Assembly: GCA_020072845.1 (NCBI GenBank)
Contig: JAIQGF010000002.1
Span: 157,638 to 221,637, forward strand
Reading direction: 5' to 3'
DNA: 64,000 nucleotides
Origin: Terriglobia bacterium
GTDB lineage: Bacteria; Acidobacteriota; Terriglobia; Terriglobales; Acidobacteriaceae
In this document: positions 47,765 through 56,670 of the stretch, in pieces
How the letters are laid out: each line of letters opens with the position of its first letter
Position numbering within the stretch: the stretch's first letter is position 1
The notes under the pieces: model-generated
Databases searched by the model: none
What the model was told of the DNA's origin: nothing
The model's input: the letters and a program-made list of their open reading frames with translations, nothing else
Program-made: the position numbers and the translations under genes

Positions 47765-49909
47765 TTACCAGACGCGCCGTGCCGCCGCAGTCAACAGCGG
47801 TTCGGTAACGATTCCTAGGAGGCTGCGCCGCCGCCCGTAGATCTTTGCCGTTCCCGTCATACCGTCACGAAGTTCTCCTTCGCGATTCTCCAACGCGACA
47901 GTGACAACGAAAAAATCGGGCAACGTTATTCCCTGATACTCCGATTTCCCTATGAGCCCGGCATCCGGCTTTTGCGCTGCCGGGGAGATGGAGATCACGG
48001 TTCCCGTCAGTAAGGTCCAGTGCCCGTCCATTCGCAGCCTGATGCCGTTAATTGTCTGCAGCTTTTGCATCTCCGACTCTCGAACAAGGATTCTCGCTCG
48101 CAGGCTCGATGTGTCCACTACTTCGGCGAGTTCAGTTCCCTCCGCGACATACGACCCGAGCAGGTCGCGCAGTCGTGGGGTTATGACTACGCCGGCGATC
48201 GGGCTGGCTACGGTGAGCTGTTGCTCCTTTTCGCGCGACATGATCGCGGCACTGCGGGCCGCGCGCCTCTCCTGCTCGGCCCTGCCGTAGTCGGCATAGT
48301 GCATCTGAGCGCGGAAGGCGCGGGCTTCGGCGAGTTCATATTCCGCCGCCGTCCGGGCCGCGTCTGAGCGCAGCCGGAGGTCGCGCATTCTCACCAGCAC
48401 CGCGCCCGCTGGCACGCGCTCCCCCTCATCGGCTTCCACCTCCACCACGCGCCCAGGTACCTGCGCCCGCAACACCGCCCGTTGCACCGGCTCGAGCAGG
48501 AATCGTTCGGTCACCCGGTCGCGGCGCAAGGGCAATAAACCGAGCGCTGCCAATGCCAGCGTGCCCGCGAAAATGGGCTTCCTGTATGTCCGCAACAATT
48601 CTTTCTTGTCGAGATAGAGGTCTTTCATAAACAGCCCCAATTCCACAATTCGGGAACGAAAGATTTTCAGCGCCAGCAGCCCGGCGGGAAGGAAGGCCCA
48701 CTGCGGCGTGTAGTAGTAAACGATGTGATACAGAATTCGGACAAAAAAAAGCAGAAGGCCGTAGCAATAGAATCCCGATAAGAGCGCGTACCCCGTATAG
48801 CAGATTGCACGCAAGCGGGAAACGGACGGCACCTCGCCCGCCATGTGAAACACCTTGACGCGAATCCAGGAGATCAGCCAATTCGTGGAGGTCGCCTTGA
48901 TATCGGGCATGCGGAACCATTCGGTGAACAGCATGTATCCGTCCATCTTGGCGAACGGGTTCCAGTTCACCAGCACACACAGAATCCCACCGGATAGAAC
49001 CACGTAGTAGGACACCTCGTGCAGCAACGTCCCGGGCGCTGTCGCCCACCAGATGACGCTGGCATACGTACACATCACTACTTCCGACCAGACGCCGTAG
49101 AAGGTCGTCATCATGCGTTCCCAGCGGTCGCCGTATACGTACACCTCCGTCACGTCGCAGAAGATGCACGGGGTCATGTACACCAACATGGCGCCGATGC
49201 GATGGACGTCGCCCCCGAAGTGTTTGCACGTGAGCCCGTGTGCGGTTTCATGCACCGCGCCGAGTAGCAGGAAGATGATCAGGAAAGTTAGGAAGTGGCC
49301 GAAACCACGCCCGCCAAAGTTGTAGAAATCCAAGCTGTCGGCCCACACCTGGCGCCAGTGCGAGCCCAGAATCAGGCAACAGACGAAGAGCATGAAGAAT
49401 GACCAGCCGGTGAACCAGCGCGAGTAGATCCAGCCGCAATGCTTGTTCACCCATGTCAGGTAGTGGTTTGGATCAAAGGAAGTGAGAACGATCTGCGCCA
49501 AGTCGCCTTCCGGTTTCCGCCGGCGCTTGCGTTCCTGCATCAGGTGATGGCACAGCGCCACGCTCTTTTCCTGCGGCGTGTGGTACCAGAAATCAGCATC
49601 CTCCAATGCTTGCACGAATGTCTTAAGGTCGTCCAAGGACAGGTTGAGCCTCAAGCGGTCGGCGGCAACTTGCACCACGTCCTCCGGCGTGCGTTCGCCG
49701 TCGAACAGTTGCACAATGCTGTGTTGCATTTCGGTGAGTCGGAAATAGCACGGCGGGCGTCCACCCGGGACGCACATGGTGTAGATTCTGCCGTCGTGCT
49801 CCTCGTGCTCCCTCACCACCAGCTTGGGGTGGAGACGCGGTCGGACCTGCCGCGGCCTCAGTTGCGGCAGATCGCTAACTGACTCTTCCAGGACTCGGGC
49901 CAGATTCAT
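47765..49909 (-). CDS. PqqD-like domain/M50 metalloprotease/HlyD fusion
   Basis: 714 residues. A PqqD-like domain (about 40-110: YFRLTEMQHSIVQLFDGERT, LDDLKTFVQALEDADFW), the fold that binds leader peptides in RiPP systems. Then a multi-span membrane part with the site-2-protease zinc motif HETAH (220-224) and NPFAKMDG (317-324). The C-terminal third (about 460-700) is a lipoyl/HlyD-type adaptor (VPGRVVEVEADEGERVPAGA, VASPIAGVV). This is the 'putative peptide zinc metalloprotease' architecture. It overlaps the HlyD lipoprotein gene (ATGA) and faces the NSPLS peptide gene. It probably recognises, cleaves and helps export a peptide. Confidence 0.88.
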   Translation of the reverse strand: MNLARVLEESVSDLPQLRPRQVRPRLHPKLVVREHEEHDGRIYTMCVPGGRPPCYFRLTEMQHSIVQLFDGERTPEDVVQVAADRLRLNLSLDDLKTFVQALEDADFWYHTPQEKSVALCHHLMQERKRRRKPEGDLAQIVLTSFDPNHYLTWVNKHCGWIYSRWFTGWSFFMLFVCCLILGSHWRQVWADSLDFYNFGGRGFGHFLTFLIIFLLLGAVHETAHGLTCKHFGGDVHRIGAMLVYMTPCIFCDVTEVYVYGDRWERMMTTFYGVWSEVVMCTYASVIWWATAPGTLLHEVSYYVVLSGGILCVLVNWNPFAKMDGYMLFTEWFRMPDIKATSTNWLISWIRVKVFHMAGEVPSVSRLRAICYTGYALLSGFYCYGLLLFFVRILYHIVYYYTPQWAFLPAGLLALKIFRSRIVELGLFMKDLYLDKKELLRTYRKPIFAGTLALAALGLLPLRRDRVTERFLLEPVQRAVLRAQVPGRVVEVEADEGERVPAGAVLVRMRDLRLRSDAARTAAEYELAEARAFRAQMHYADYGRAEQERRAARSAAIMSREKEQQLTVASPIAGVVITPRLRDLLGSYVAEGTELAEVVDTSSLRARILVRESEMQKLQTINGIRLRMDGHWTLLTGTVISISPAAQKPDAGLIGKSEYQGITLPDFFVVTVALENREGELRDGMTGTAKIYGRRRSLLGIVTEPLLTAAARRVW

Positions 49910-50823
49910 CGCTGCTCTACCTTGATATTCACCGTCATCCCGGGACGGAGCGGCCCCGGTTCGCCCACCACCTGTGCCTGCAACTCGATAGTTCCGCTGG
50001 CGGGGTCTACGACCGGGCTGACCAGAATGACCTTCGCGGCGTGCTTCGCTTCTTGATCGAACGCTAGTGCCACCTGCACCAGATCACCGAGCTTCACCTT
50101 TCCGGCAAACTCCTGCGGTAAGGTGAATTTAACATTGAGGGGCGCAATCGCTGTCACCCAGAACAGGCGCTCGTTGTTGGCGATCCTCTGGCCCGCGCGA
50201 ACATAGCGTCGGGCCACCACGCCGGCGAACGGTGCAACGATGCGCGTCTTATCCAGCTCCAGTTGCGCCGATCTCTCGGCCGCCTCGGCGTTCTTCAGAT
50301 CTTCCTCCTGGTGCTGGAGGTAGTACTTGCCGCCCTGCGCCGAGTAACGATCGTGCTCGAGCTGCTGCTGCGTGATCAACTGCGCTTTCCACATCTGCTC
50401 CGCGCGCCACAGGTCGGCTTCGCGCATCTTCAGCTCGGCCTGCCAGTGCTGCAAATCGGCGCGCGTGCCCTCCGCCTTCGCTTTCGCCGCCTCGTGATCC
50501 GCCGTTAGCTGCCGGTCATCCAGTTGCGCCAGCAGTTGTCCCTTGCGTACCCGTGTGCCCACGTCCACCAGAATTCTGGCCACCACGCCCTCGCGCTGCG
50601 CCGCCACGTCCACCTGGTTTTCGACCACCAGCGGCCCGGAAGTTTCAAAGTATTCAGGATTGGGCTTGGCCGCCGCTTGCCGCGCGGGAGCGGTCGCCGG
50701 CGGTGGCGCGGCGGCGGCGCTCACGGTCGCAGTCCGATCGCTGCTGCACGACGTCATCAACGTCACAACCGCCGCGCCCATTGCAAGCAAAACCGCCAAA
50801 CGTTTCACAGATCCCTCCGCCAT
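49906..50823 (-). CDS. HlyD/RND-type periplasmic adaptor lipoprotein
   Basis: 305 residues from MAEGSVKRLAVLLAMGAAVV; lipobox LMTSC gives a lipoprotein. Lipoyl half-motifs (VAAQREGVVARILVDVGTRV, IVAPFAGVVARRYVRAGQRI) flank a coiled-coil hairpin (about 120-190). A beta-barrel and a membrane-proximal domain follow (VVDPASGTIELQAQV). It bridges an inner-membrane exporter to an outer-membrane channel. 20 bp after the GAF-HlyD gene and overlapping the M50 gene. No TolC or ABC/RND pump gene lies in the window. Confidence 0.9.
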   Translation of the reverse strand: MAEGSVKRLAVLLAMGAAVVTLMTSCSSDRTATVSAAAAPPPATAPARQAAAKPNPEYFETSGPLVVENQVDVAAQREGVVARILVDVGTRVRKGQLLAQLDDRQLTADHEAAKAKAEGTRADLQHWQAELKMREADLWRAEQMWKAQLITQQQLEHDRYSAQGGKYYLQHQEEDLKNAEAAERSAQLELDKTRIVAPFAGVVARRYVRAGQRIANNERLFWVTAIAPLNVKFTLPQEFAGKVKLGDLVQVALAFDQEAKHAAKVILVSPVVDPASGTIELQAQVVGEPGPLRPGMTVNIKVEQR

Positions 50824-50843
50824 GTCCCGATCCCCCGGACTCC

Positions 50844-53228
50844 TCACCAGCCGAACCATGCCCACAACTTCGCCCACAGCCACATGCCGAAGCCGCGGAA
50901 CATCACGTAGCCGGCCGGCTTCCACCCCACACTCAGCTTCGATATTCCCGACATGCCCGGCCGGATGATTCCTTCGGGATTCGGTATGTCAACGCGCGCA
51001 AAGTAAACGCGCTTGTCCTCCACCGCCGTGCTCATCGGGCTGATGAGATCCACACGTCCCACAAACCGTCGCAACGGAAACCCGTCCAGCTTCACCGTTG
51101 CTTTCTCCCCCGCTTCCAGCAGCGGGACATCGGTTTCATCCACCGCGACGTCTACGGTCGCGTGCGAAGTGTTCACGACCTTCGCGAGCGTGTCGCCGGC
51201 TGCGAGCTTGGTTCCGCCCAGCGTATCGATGTGCGGCGTGGCGACGACACCGTCAATGGGCGAGCGCAACCTGGTTCTCTCCAGACGTTCGCGCCCGCGG
51301 TTCGATTCCGCCGTCCAGTACTCCGCCTGCACCTGCTGGATGCCCGCTTCGGTGCCGTCGTTGGCGGCCAGCGCTCGGTTCATCGCCGCCAATGCGGTCT
51401 CTCGCTTGGCCTGTGCCGCCGCCAGCTCCGCCCGGTAATCCCAGTCGTCGAGGTCGGCCAGGATCGTCCCCTTGGCGATGCGATCCCCCTCGTGCACGTA
51501 CACCTTATGAACGACCCCCGGGACTTCCGCCTGGATTGTGGCGCTGCTTTGCGGCGCCACGGTAGATTCGCCCGACACGCGCATGGGGAGCGGCACGAAA
51601 ATCAGAAAAAGGATGGTGGCGGCCGCCAGCGCGGCATACGCTCCGCGTCGCTTTTTCTCCATCGCCATGAACTGCTTTTTCTTCTGAATGATCGGTTCCA
51701 GCAAACCGATCAGCGGAACTTCCTCGTACAGCGAGGCATTGCGCAGCGCCACCGTCGCCTGCGAAGCCACCACATTGATAAACTCGAAATGCACCTCGCT
51801 CAGGAAGTCGGGGTCGGTGCTTTCAAAACACAGCACCCCCAGCTTGCCCTGGTCATCCATCAGCAGCGCCGAGTACCACCCGCGTACGCCCGTCTCCTTG
51901 AAGTAGTTGAAGAACTTCTGCCGCGTTTCCTCGCGATCGGCTTCCACCGTGTCGCCGTGCGCCACCACGTGCAGCGGCTTGTCGTATTGCGAAGCAAACT
52001 CCAGGGTTTCCCGGAGCAGGCGTATCTTGGGGTCACCTTGTACCACCTCTGTCATGCCCGAGACTGCCTTCAGTTGCAGCTTCCCCTTGCTCTCCAGCGC
52101 CACCGACGCCCGGTCATACGTCATGATCTTCTGTGGTGCGTTCACCACCACCTGCAGCACGCGCTCCAGGTTCAGAGTCGAGGTGATCTCGTTGCTGACC
52201 TCCACCAGCGTTTCCAGGATTTCGATCTTCTTCTCCGCTTCCATAAGGCTGGCGTTGTGCAGCGCCCCCGCCGCCGTCTGCGTCATCATCGTCAGAAAGA
52301 ACAGGTCGTCCTCGTCGAACTCGGTTCCGTCGGTCTTGTTGACGCATTCCAGCACCGCCACCAGCGAATCCTCGTGCACCACCGGCGCCGCCATCAGCCC
52401 GACGATCTTTCCCTCCTCCAGGTCTCCATTGCGTGCCGCGAGCCGGGCATCGGCCGCGTCCGTGATCACCACCGGCTCGCCCGTGTCGCCCACCTGCTTC
52501 ACGATCGCTTCGGGGCCGCTCTCCAGTTCCACGGTCTCGTCTTCGCCATCGCGCGCCATCAGCACCAGGTCGGCGTCTCCCACCATGTACAGGTTGACCG
52601 CTTGCGTGTTCAGCAGTTCGCGGACCTTGGCGCAGATGATCGGCATCAGCTCGCTCATCTGCAGCGTGGAATTGAATACTTTTTCCACGTCGTAGAGCTG
52701 CGTCAGCCGGGTAATCGAATCCAGGTTGCTGTTGCGCTCGTTTTCGTAGGCCAGGCCGGTGGCCAGAGCCAGGGCGGAGAGTTCCGTCAACTCGTCCAAG
52801 GTTTCGATGTCATTCTCATCCAGCACGCGGTCGAAGCTGATCGCCTCGATGGCGCCGATCAGCACCTCGTCCAGCAGGATGGGCACGTACGCCAGCGAGG
52901 CGATCGTCCGCCGCACATCCAGGTGGGCGTAATGCTCGCGCGCCAGCGAGGTCCCGGAAAACAGCAGCGGCTCGCGCGTCTCCGCCAGTCGAGTCAGCGT
53001 CGCTGCCTCGTACGACTCCTCCACCGTCGCCTCGCCCACGCGCCCCTTGACCGGCCACGCCGGACTTTCATCCTCGTTGTACACGTAGACGTTGATGGCG
53101 CAGCCTTCCAGCAGGGCGGCGGCTTGTTGTGCGATCACTTCCGCGCGCGGCGCGACCTCCCGCTCCGCCAGCAGCAGGCCGGCGAAGTCGCCTTCGGGGG
53201 TCGAAACAGCGGGTCTTTGCGTCGCCAT
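50844..53228 (-). CDS. three-GAF sensor fused to HlyD adaptor
   Basis: 794 residues; ATG at 53,228 with AAGGAG 8 nt upstream. Three GAF domains in series (about 20-170, 190-345, 350-525; e.g. VYVYNEDESPAWPV, LNTQAVNLYMVGDADLVLMA, VLCFESTDPDFL), one membrane span (about 552-572, AAATILFLIFVPLPM), then a periplasmic HlyD domain (lipoyl EVPGVVHKVYVHEGDRIAKG, coiled coil, ENKRVYF-like barrel, IRPGMSGISKL). Fusing cytoplasmic small-molecule sensors to an export adaptor suggests ligand-gated export. It leads the operon GAF-HlyD, HlyD, M50. Confidence 0.88.
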   Translation of the reverse strand: MATQRPAVSTPEGDFAGLLLAEREVAPRAEVIAQQAAALLEGCAINVYVYNEDESPAWPVKGRVGEATVEESYEAATLTRLAETREPLLFSGTSLAREHYAHLDVRRTIASLAYVPILLDEVLIGAIEAISFDRVLDENDIETLDELTELSALALATGLAYENERNSNLDSITRLTQLYDVEKVFNSTLQMSELMPIICAKVRELLNTQAVNLYMVGDADLVLMARDGEDETVELESGPEAIVKQVGDTGEPVVITDAADARLAARNGDLEEGKIVGLMAAPVVHEDSLVAVLECVNKTDGTEFDEDDLFFLTMMTQTAAGALHNASLMEAEKKIEILETLVEVSNEITSTLNLERVLQVVVNAPQKIMTYDRASVALESKGKLQLKAVSGMTEVVQGDPKIRLLRETLEFASQYDKPLHVVAHGDTVEADREETRQKFFNYFKETGVRGWYSALLMDDQGKLGVLCFESTDPDFLSEVHFEFINVVASQATVALRNASLYEEVPLIGLLEPIIQKKKQFMAMEKKRRGAYAALAAATILFLIFVPLPMRVSGESTVAPQSSATIQAEVPGVVHKVYVHEGDRIAKGTILADLDDWDYRAELAAAQAKRETALAAMNRALAANDGTEAGIQQVQAEYWTAESNRGRERLERTRLRSPIDGVVATPHIDTLGGTKLAAGDTLAKVVNTSHATVDVAVDETDVPLLEAGEKATVKLDGFPLRRFVGRVDLISPMSTAVEDKRVYFARVDIPNPEGIIRPGMSGISKLSVGWKPAGYVMFRGFGMWLWAKLWAWFGW

Positions 53229-53438
53229 GCAGCGACTCCTTAGGATTTGTGAGGTCCCCACCTGCTCGGCTGGGGGAGCGCGAGCAACAGGCTTGCAAAT
53301 ATCAAAAAACTACCGTAACGTGCTGCGGACTCTAACAAACGCGTACCCTGGTGTCAACGAACCATGGCCACCACAGCCGGGTTCGCGCGGTTGCGCGATT
53401 GCAGATAGAATGGCCGGGTCGGGACCGGGAGGGTTTTC

Positions 53439-53798
53439 GTGGATATTGACGTTCGCAAGTACGGCAAAGTACACACCGTAAGACTGAAAGGACAATTGAA
53501 GCTCGGCGAAGCGGTCGACGAACTCCGCTCCACCCTCGACGGGATCGTGGCCGAATCCGGATTCTCCGTCGTGCTGAATATGACCGAGGTCCCCATGGCC
53601 GACTCCAGCGGGGTGGGCGTGCTCGTCCGGTACCAGTCCAACCTCAAGCAGAAGGGCGGCGCCCTTAAGCTGGTCAATCCCTCCAAACTGGTTTCCCAGA
53701 CGCTGAAGATTCTCGGGCTGCTCAGCGTGTTCGAGGTCTTCCAGGACGAAATGGCCGCGGTCCAGTCCTTCAGCCCCGAAACCGCCGCCGCCGGCTGA
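53439..53798 (+). CDS. STAS-domain anti-sigma factor antagonist
   Basis: 119 residues, GTG start after GGGAGGG. One STAS domain: VRLKGQLKLGEAVDELR, VLNMTEVPMADSSGVGVLVR with the phosphorylatable Ser in DSSGVG, then QTLKILGLLSVFEVFQDE. SpoIIAA/RsbV class, normally paired with an RsbW-type kinase and an alternative sigma factor, neither of which is in the window. Divergent from the GAF-HlyD operon. Confidence 0.9.
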   Translation: MDIDVRKYGKVHTVRLKGQLKLGEAVDELRSTLDGIVAESGFSVVLNMTEVPMADSSGVGVLVRYQSNLKQKGGALKLVNPSKLVSQTLKILGLLSVFEVFQDEMAAVQSFSPETAAAG

Positions 53799-53879
53799 GA
53801 TATGTGGTGGAACGCGCTCGCCCTCGACCGCGTGTTGCGATTTGCAATTTCAGTTTCTCCCCGCGATAATTCGGCTCCC

Positions 53880-54773
53880 ATGAAAACCGCGAAACTGATC
53901 GCCGCGATCCTCCTTCTGTCGTTCACTGCGCTCGCGCAGTCCAACGACGACCTCATCAAGCAAGCGCGCAAGCTCAACAACGAAGGCCACCAGGACCAGG
54001 CGCTCGCCCTGTACACCCAGGTGTTGAAGGCCGATCCGGGCTCTTACCAGGCCCATCTCGGCGCCGGCGTGGTGCTCGATCTCGATGGCAAGTACGACGA
54101 CGCGCGTAAGCACTTTGCCAAGGCCATCGAGGTGGCGCCGCCGGAATCGAAGGCGCAGGCCATGCGCAACATGGCGTTCTCCTACGCCTTCGAGCGCAAG
54201 GCTGCCGACGCCGCCCGCTACGAGCAGCCTCTCTACGACGAGGACATTGCCGGCAAGAATTTCTTTGCCGCCGGCGAAGTCGCCAACGAACTGGCCCGCA
54301 TTTACCTGGAATCCGGCGATCTCGACAACGCGCAGAAATGGTACGCGATGGGCCACGAAGCCGGCCTGAAACAAAGCGACATCAAGCCCGAAGGCATTGA
54401 CCTGTGGAACTTCCGCTGGGAGCACGCGCAGGCCCGCATCGCCGCCCGCCGCGGCAAGCGCGCCGACGCCCAGCAGCACGTCGCCGCCGCCAAGGCCATC
54501 CTCGACAAGGGCACCAACCTCCAGCAGGCGCCGTTTTTCCCCTACCTTGAGGGATACGTCGCCTTCTATCTCGGCGACACCAAGGCCGCCATCGCCGCCC
54601 TGCTAAAGGCCGACCAGCGCGATCCCTTTATCCTGGTCCTGTTGGCGCAGGCATACGAAAAATCCGGCGACAAGACGCAGGCCATCGAGTATTACCACAA
54701 GGTCCTCGGCGTCAACAGCCACAACCCCACCAACGCCTTCGCCCGGCCAATTGCGAAGAAGAAGCTGGACTGA
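53880..54773 (+). CDS. secreted TPR-repeat protein
   Basis: 297 residues from MKTAKLIAAILLLSFTALAQ (signal peptide). At least five TPR-like units, e.g. LNNEGHQDQALALYTQVLKA, YQAHLGAGVVLDLDGKYDDA, ARIYLESGDLDNAQKWYAMG and LLAQAYEKSGDKTQAIEYYH. Periplasmic scaffold; partner unknown. It follows the STAS gene by 81 bp. Confidence 0.88.
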   Translation: MKTAKLIAAILLLSFTALAQSNDDLIKQARKLNNEGHQDQALALYTQVLKADPGSYQAHLGAGVVLDLDGKYDDARKHFAKAIEVAPPESKAQAMRNMAFSYAFERKAADAARYEQPLYDEDIAGKNFFAAGEVANELARIYLESGDLDNAQKWYAMGHEAGLKQSDIKPEGIDLWNFRWEHAQARIAARRGKRADAQQHVAAAKAILDKGTNLQQAPFFPYLEGYVAFYLGDTKAAIAALLKADQRDPFILVLLAQAYEKSGDKTQAIEYYHKVLGVNSHNPTNAFARPIAKKKLD

Positions 54774-54775
54774 GG

Positions 54776-54866
54776 GTTATCGGTTTTCGGTTGTCGGTTA
54801 ACGGTTCTCGATGGTCCTTCAAAGCTGTCGCGGGCGCCATTCTTAACCGATAACCGATAACCGATG
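54776..54866. repeat. intergenic palindrome of GGTTATCGGTTTTCGG units
   Basis: GGTTATCGGTTTTCGGTTGT pairs with CTTAACCGATAACCGATAAC; third member of the family at 2742 and 35,380. Confidence 0.65.
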
Positions 54867-54946
54867 ACTGACAGCCAGCGCGGCTTGTCCCGCGACGTTC
54901 GTCCCAATATTCGCTGTCAGGGCTGAACCGGACGTATAATATGTGC

Positions 54947-55711
54947 ATGCGGCGGAGCATCTTCACGGCCGCGCTCCTGATCGTCGTCACCGCGCTACCC
55001 TTGTGTGCCCAGCGCCGCGGAGTCTCCTCTCCACGTGCCGGCGCTGCGGTCGGCACCCGCTCCAGCGGACGAGTCATCGTGAACGGCGGCGTTGGCTTCG
55101 GAATGCGCGGCGGCGTTGCCTTCGGACGTAATCCGGGCTTCGGTGGATTCGTCAACCGGCGGCCATTCCATCCCCGTCGCTTCTACTACCCGTACGCCTA
55201 CGCGTATTCGTATCCGTATCCCTATTATTCGTATCCGTATTCGATCTATCCGTATACCGCGTATCCCTACTATGGGGTCGGCCTTCAGAGCGACTTCGTG
55301 TACTCCAACGCCGCCGTGGGGACATACTCTGCTCCGGCATACATGGCGGACCACGACGCCGGCTTGCAGAGCGATCTCTACCGCCTGCAAGCGGAACTGG
55401 ACCAAGTTCGGCAGCAGCAGGCGGCCGACCGCCAGCAATATGCGCTGAGCACGCCGACTGAGACGCCGCGGCCGGTTCCTGCCACGCGCCCGCAGCCGGA
55501 GCCACCCGCGCCTCCGACCGTGCTCATCTACCGCGACGGACACCAGGCGGAAGTCCACAACTATGCCGTTGTCGGGCAGGTGCTGTGGATTTTCTCCGAG
55601 GAGCGCGCGCGCAAGGTTCCGCTCGCCGACCTCGATCTCGACGCCACGCGAAAAGCGAATGAAGAGCGCGGCGTGGATTTCGCCGTACAGGCTAAGCCTC
55701 CCTCGCAATAA
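54947..55711 (+). CDS. secreted Tyr/Pro-rich protein
   Basis: 254 residues from MRRSIFTAALLIVVTALPLC (an ATG two codons upstream is the alternative). Signal peptide, Gly/Arg-rich part (GGVGFGMRGGVAFGRNPGFG), then a striking Tyr-Pro low-complexity tract (about 80-110, YSYPYPYYSYPYSIYPY), a short coiled coil with many Gln, a Pro/Thr linker, and a compact C-terminal beta domain (PTVLIYRDGHQAEVHNYAVV...LWIFSEERARKVPLADLD). TATAAT at 54,935-54,940 places +1 at this ATG. Probably outer-envelope or matrix; function unknown. Confidence 0.8.
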   Translation: MRRSIFTAALLIVVTALPLCAQRRGVSSPRAGAAVGTRSSGRVIVNGGVGFGMRGGVAFGRNPGFGGFVNRRPFHPRRFYYPYAYAYSYPYPYYSYPYSIYPYTAYPYYGVGLQSDFVYSNAAVGTYSAPAYMADHDAGLQSDLYRLQAELDQVRQQQAADRQQYALSTPTETPRPVPATRPQPEPPAPPTVLIYRDGHQAEVHNYAVVGQVLWIFSEERARKVPLADLDLDATRKANEERGVDFAVQAKPPSQ

Positions 55712-55777
55712 GGCACGGATCCTTCTCGGAATGTTCGCTTGGCGCCCCAGTCAGCAAGTGGTTGAGCGCGCGCAGAA

Positions 55778-56128
55778 CTAATTGCCCACCCTTTGCTGCG
55801 CAAAAGGTAGGGTGCCCGGCACATCGAGCAATGCTTGCGGGTACCTATCTGCGATCGTCAAGAGCTTCAGTGCGGCTTGCCGTGGCTGGCGCACGCCCTG
55901 TTCCCAACTTTGGACTGTTTGCGTGCTGACATTCAGCAGTCGTGCGAACTTGGGCTGACTCGCATGCAACGCTGCTCTAATTTTCTTGATTCGGCTTGGT
56001 GGCATGCTCTTTGCGAGCGGCGGGATCGCGGTGACACGCAAATCGACCCGCTCACCGCGCTCGTATCGCAATGCCTCCTCTAACGCCGTCCGCAGTTGTC
56101 CAAATACCTTACGCCGTTTCCTCGTCAT
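55778..56128 (-). CDS. antitoxin, HigA-type XRE protein
   Basis: 116 residues from MTRKRRKVFGQLRTALEEAL. HTH about 50-85: ALHASQPKFARLLNVSTQTV, QSWEQGVRQPRQAALKLL. It lies 49 bp after the toxin gene, the toxin-first order usual for higBA. The last dozen residues (GTLPFAQQRVGN) are encoded by a REP-like palindrome (55,784-55,816), so the original C-terminus may have been replaced. Confidence 0.88.
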   Translation of the reverse strand: MTRKRRKVFGQLRTALEEALRYERGERVDLRVTAIPPLAKSMPPSRIKKIRAALHASQPKFARLLNVSTQTVQSWEQGVRQPRQAALKLLTIADRYPQALLDVPGTLPFAQQRVGN

Positions 56129-56177
56129 ACTCCGTCCGTCTCCTCGTCGCACTGCTTCGTTAAGAAGACCAGATTCT

Positions 56178-56513
56178 TCATGATTTCTTGATCTGATCGA
56201 CCAGAGCCTGCAAGACTTTCCGTTCCTCCTTGGAAATGTCCTCCTGTTCGCCTTTGTCGAGAAGCGCCAGAAGATGAATGTGCTGCTTCCGCAAAAGGTA
56301 CAGGAAGAAGTACCTGAATCCTCCGCGACTGCCCTTTTGCCGCCCTGGGTTGCCGGTGCGAGCTTTGCGCACGCCGCCGGTCCCCTGAACTAACCTGCCC
56401 CGCTCCGGGTTTTTGAGAAGCTCGTCCTGAATCGCAGAAAGAACCTCTTCCGAAGATGCTCTCGCGAGCTGGGCTAGTCTCTGCGTGAACGGGCGCGATT
56501 CGATAAATACCAC
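56178..56513 (-). CDS. RelE/HigB-type toxin
   Basis: 111 residues from the GTG at 56,513 (VFIESRPFTQRLAQLA). Pattern of the RelE/HigB superfamily: KNPERGRLVQGTGGVRKART, then KGSRGGFRYFFLYLLRKQHIH, LLALLDKGEQEDISKEER. Expected to be a ribosome-dependent mRNA endonuclease, neutralised by the downstream antitoxin. The start codon lies at the edge of a perfect 24-bp palindrome, implying operator control of both genes. No frameshift seen. Confidence 0.88.
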   Translation of the reverse strand: MVFIESRPFTQRLAQLARASSEEVLSAIQDELLKNPERGRLVQGTGGVRKARTGNPGRQKGSRGGFRYFFLYLLRKQHIHLLALLDKGEQEDISKEERKVLQALVDQIKKS

Positions 56514-56550
56514 ATAGTGGTATATACCACTATGTAAGATAGCAGGTCAA
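56512..56550 (-). promoter_or_regulatory. toxin-antitoxin promoter and 24-bp perfect operator
   Basis: 56,512-56,535 is a perfect palindrome: ACATAGTGGTAT followed by its exact complement. On the minus strand TTGACC (56,550-56,545), an 18-bp spacer and TATATA (56,526-56,521, the palindrome centre) form a promoter whose +1 falls on or next to the GTG start. The antitoxin HTH most likely binds here. Confidence 0.8.
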
Positions 56551-56670
56551 TGGAAAAGGTTGTCGCCGGTGGGCGGCTGACGCCGCTGAATTGTTATGTC
56601 GAGATCGTTTTCCGGCCGGCAGCGGGCACGTAGGGGAGTGGCGGGCAAGCCGCGTAATCGACAGCGTCTC

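Noticed and set aside
50553..53243. 896-codon plus-strand frame opposite the GAF-HlyD gene
   Set aside because: Arg/His/Gln-rich shadow; the minus strand encodes clear GAF and HlyD domains with a good Shine-Dalgarno.
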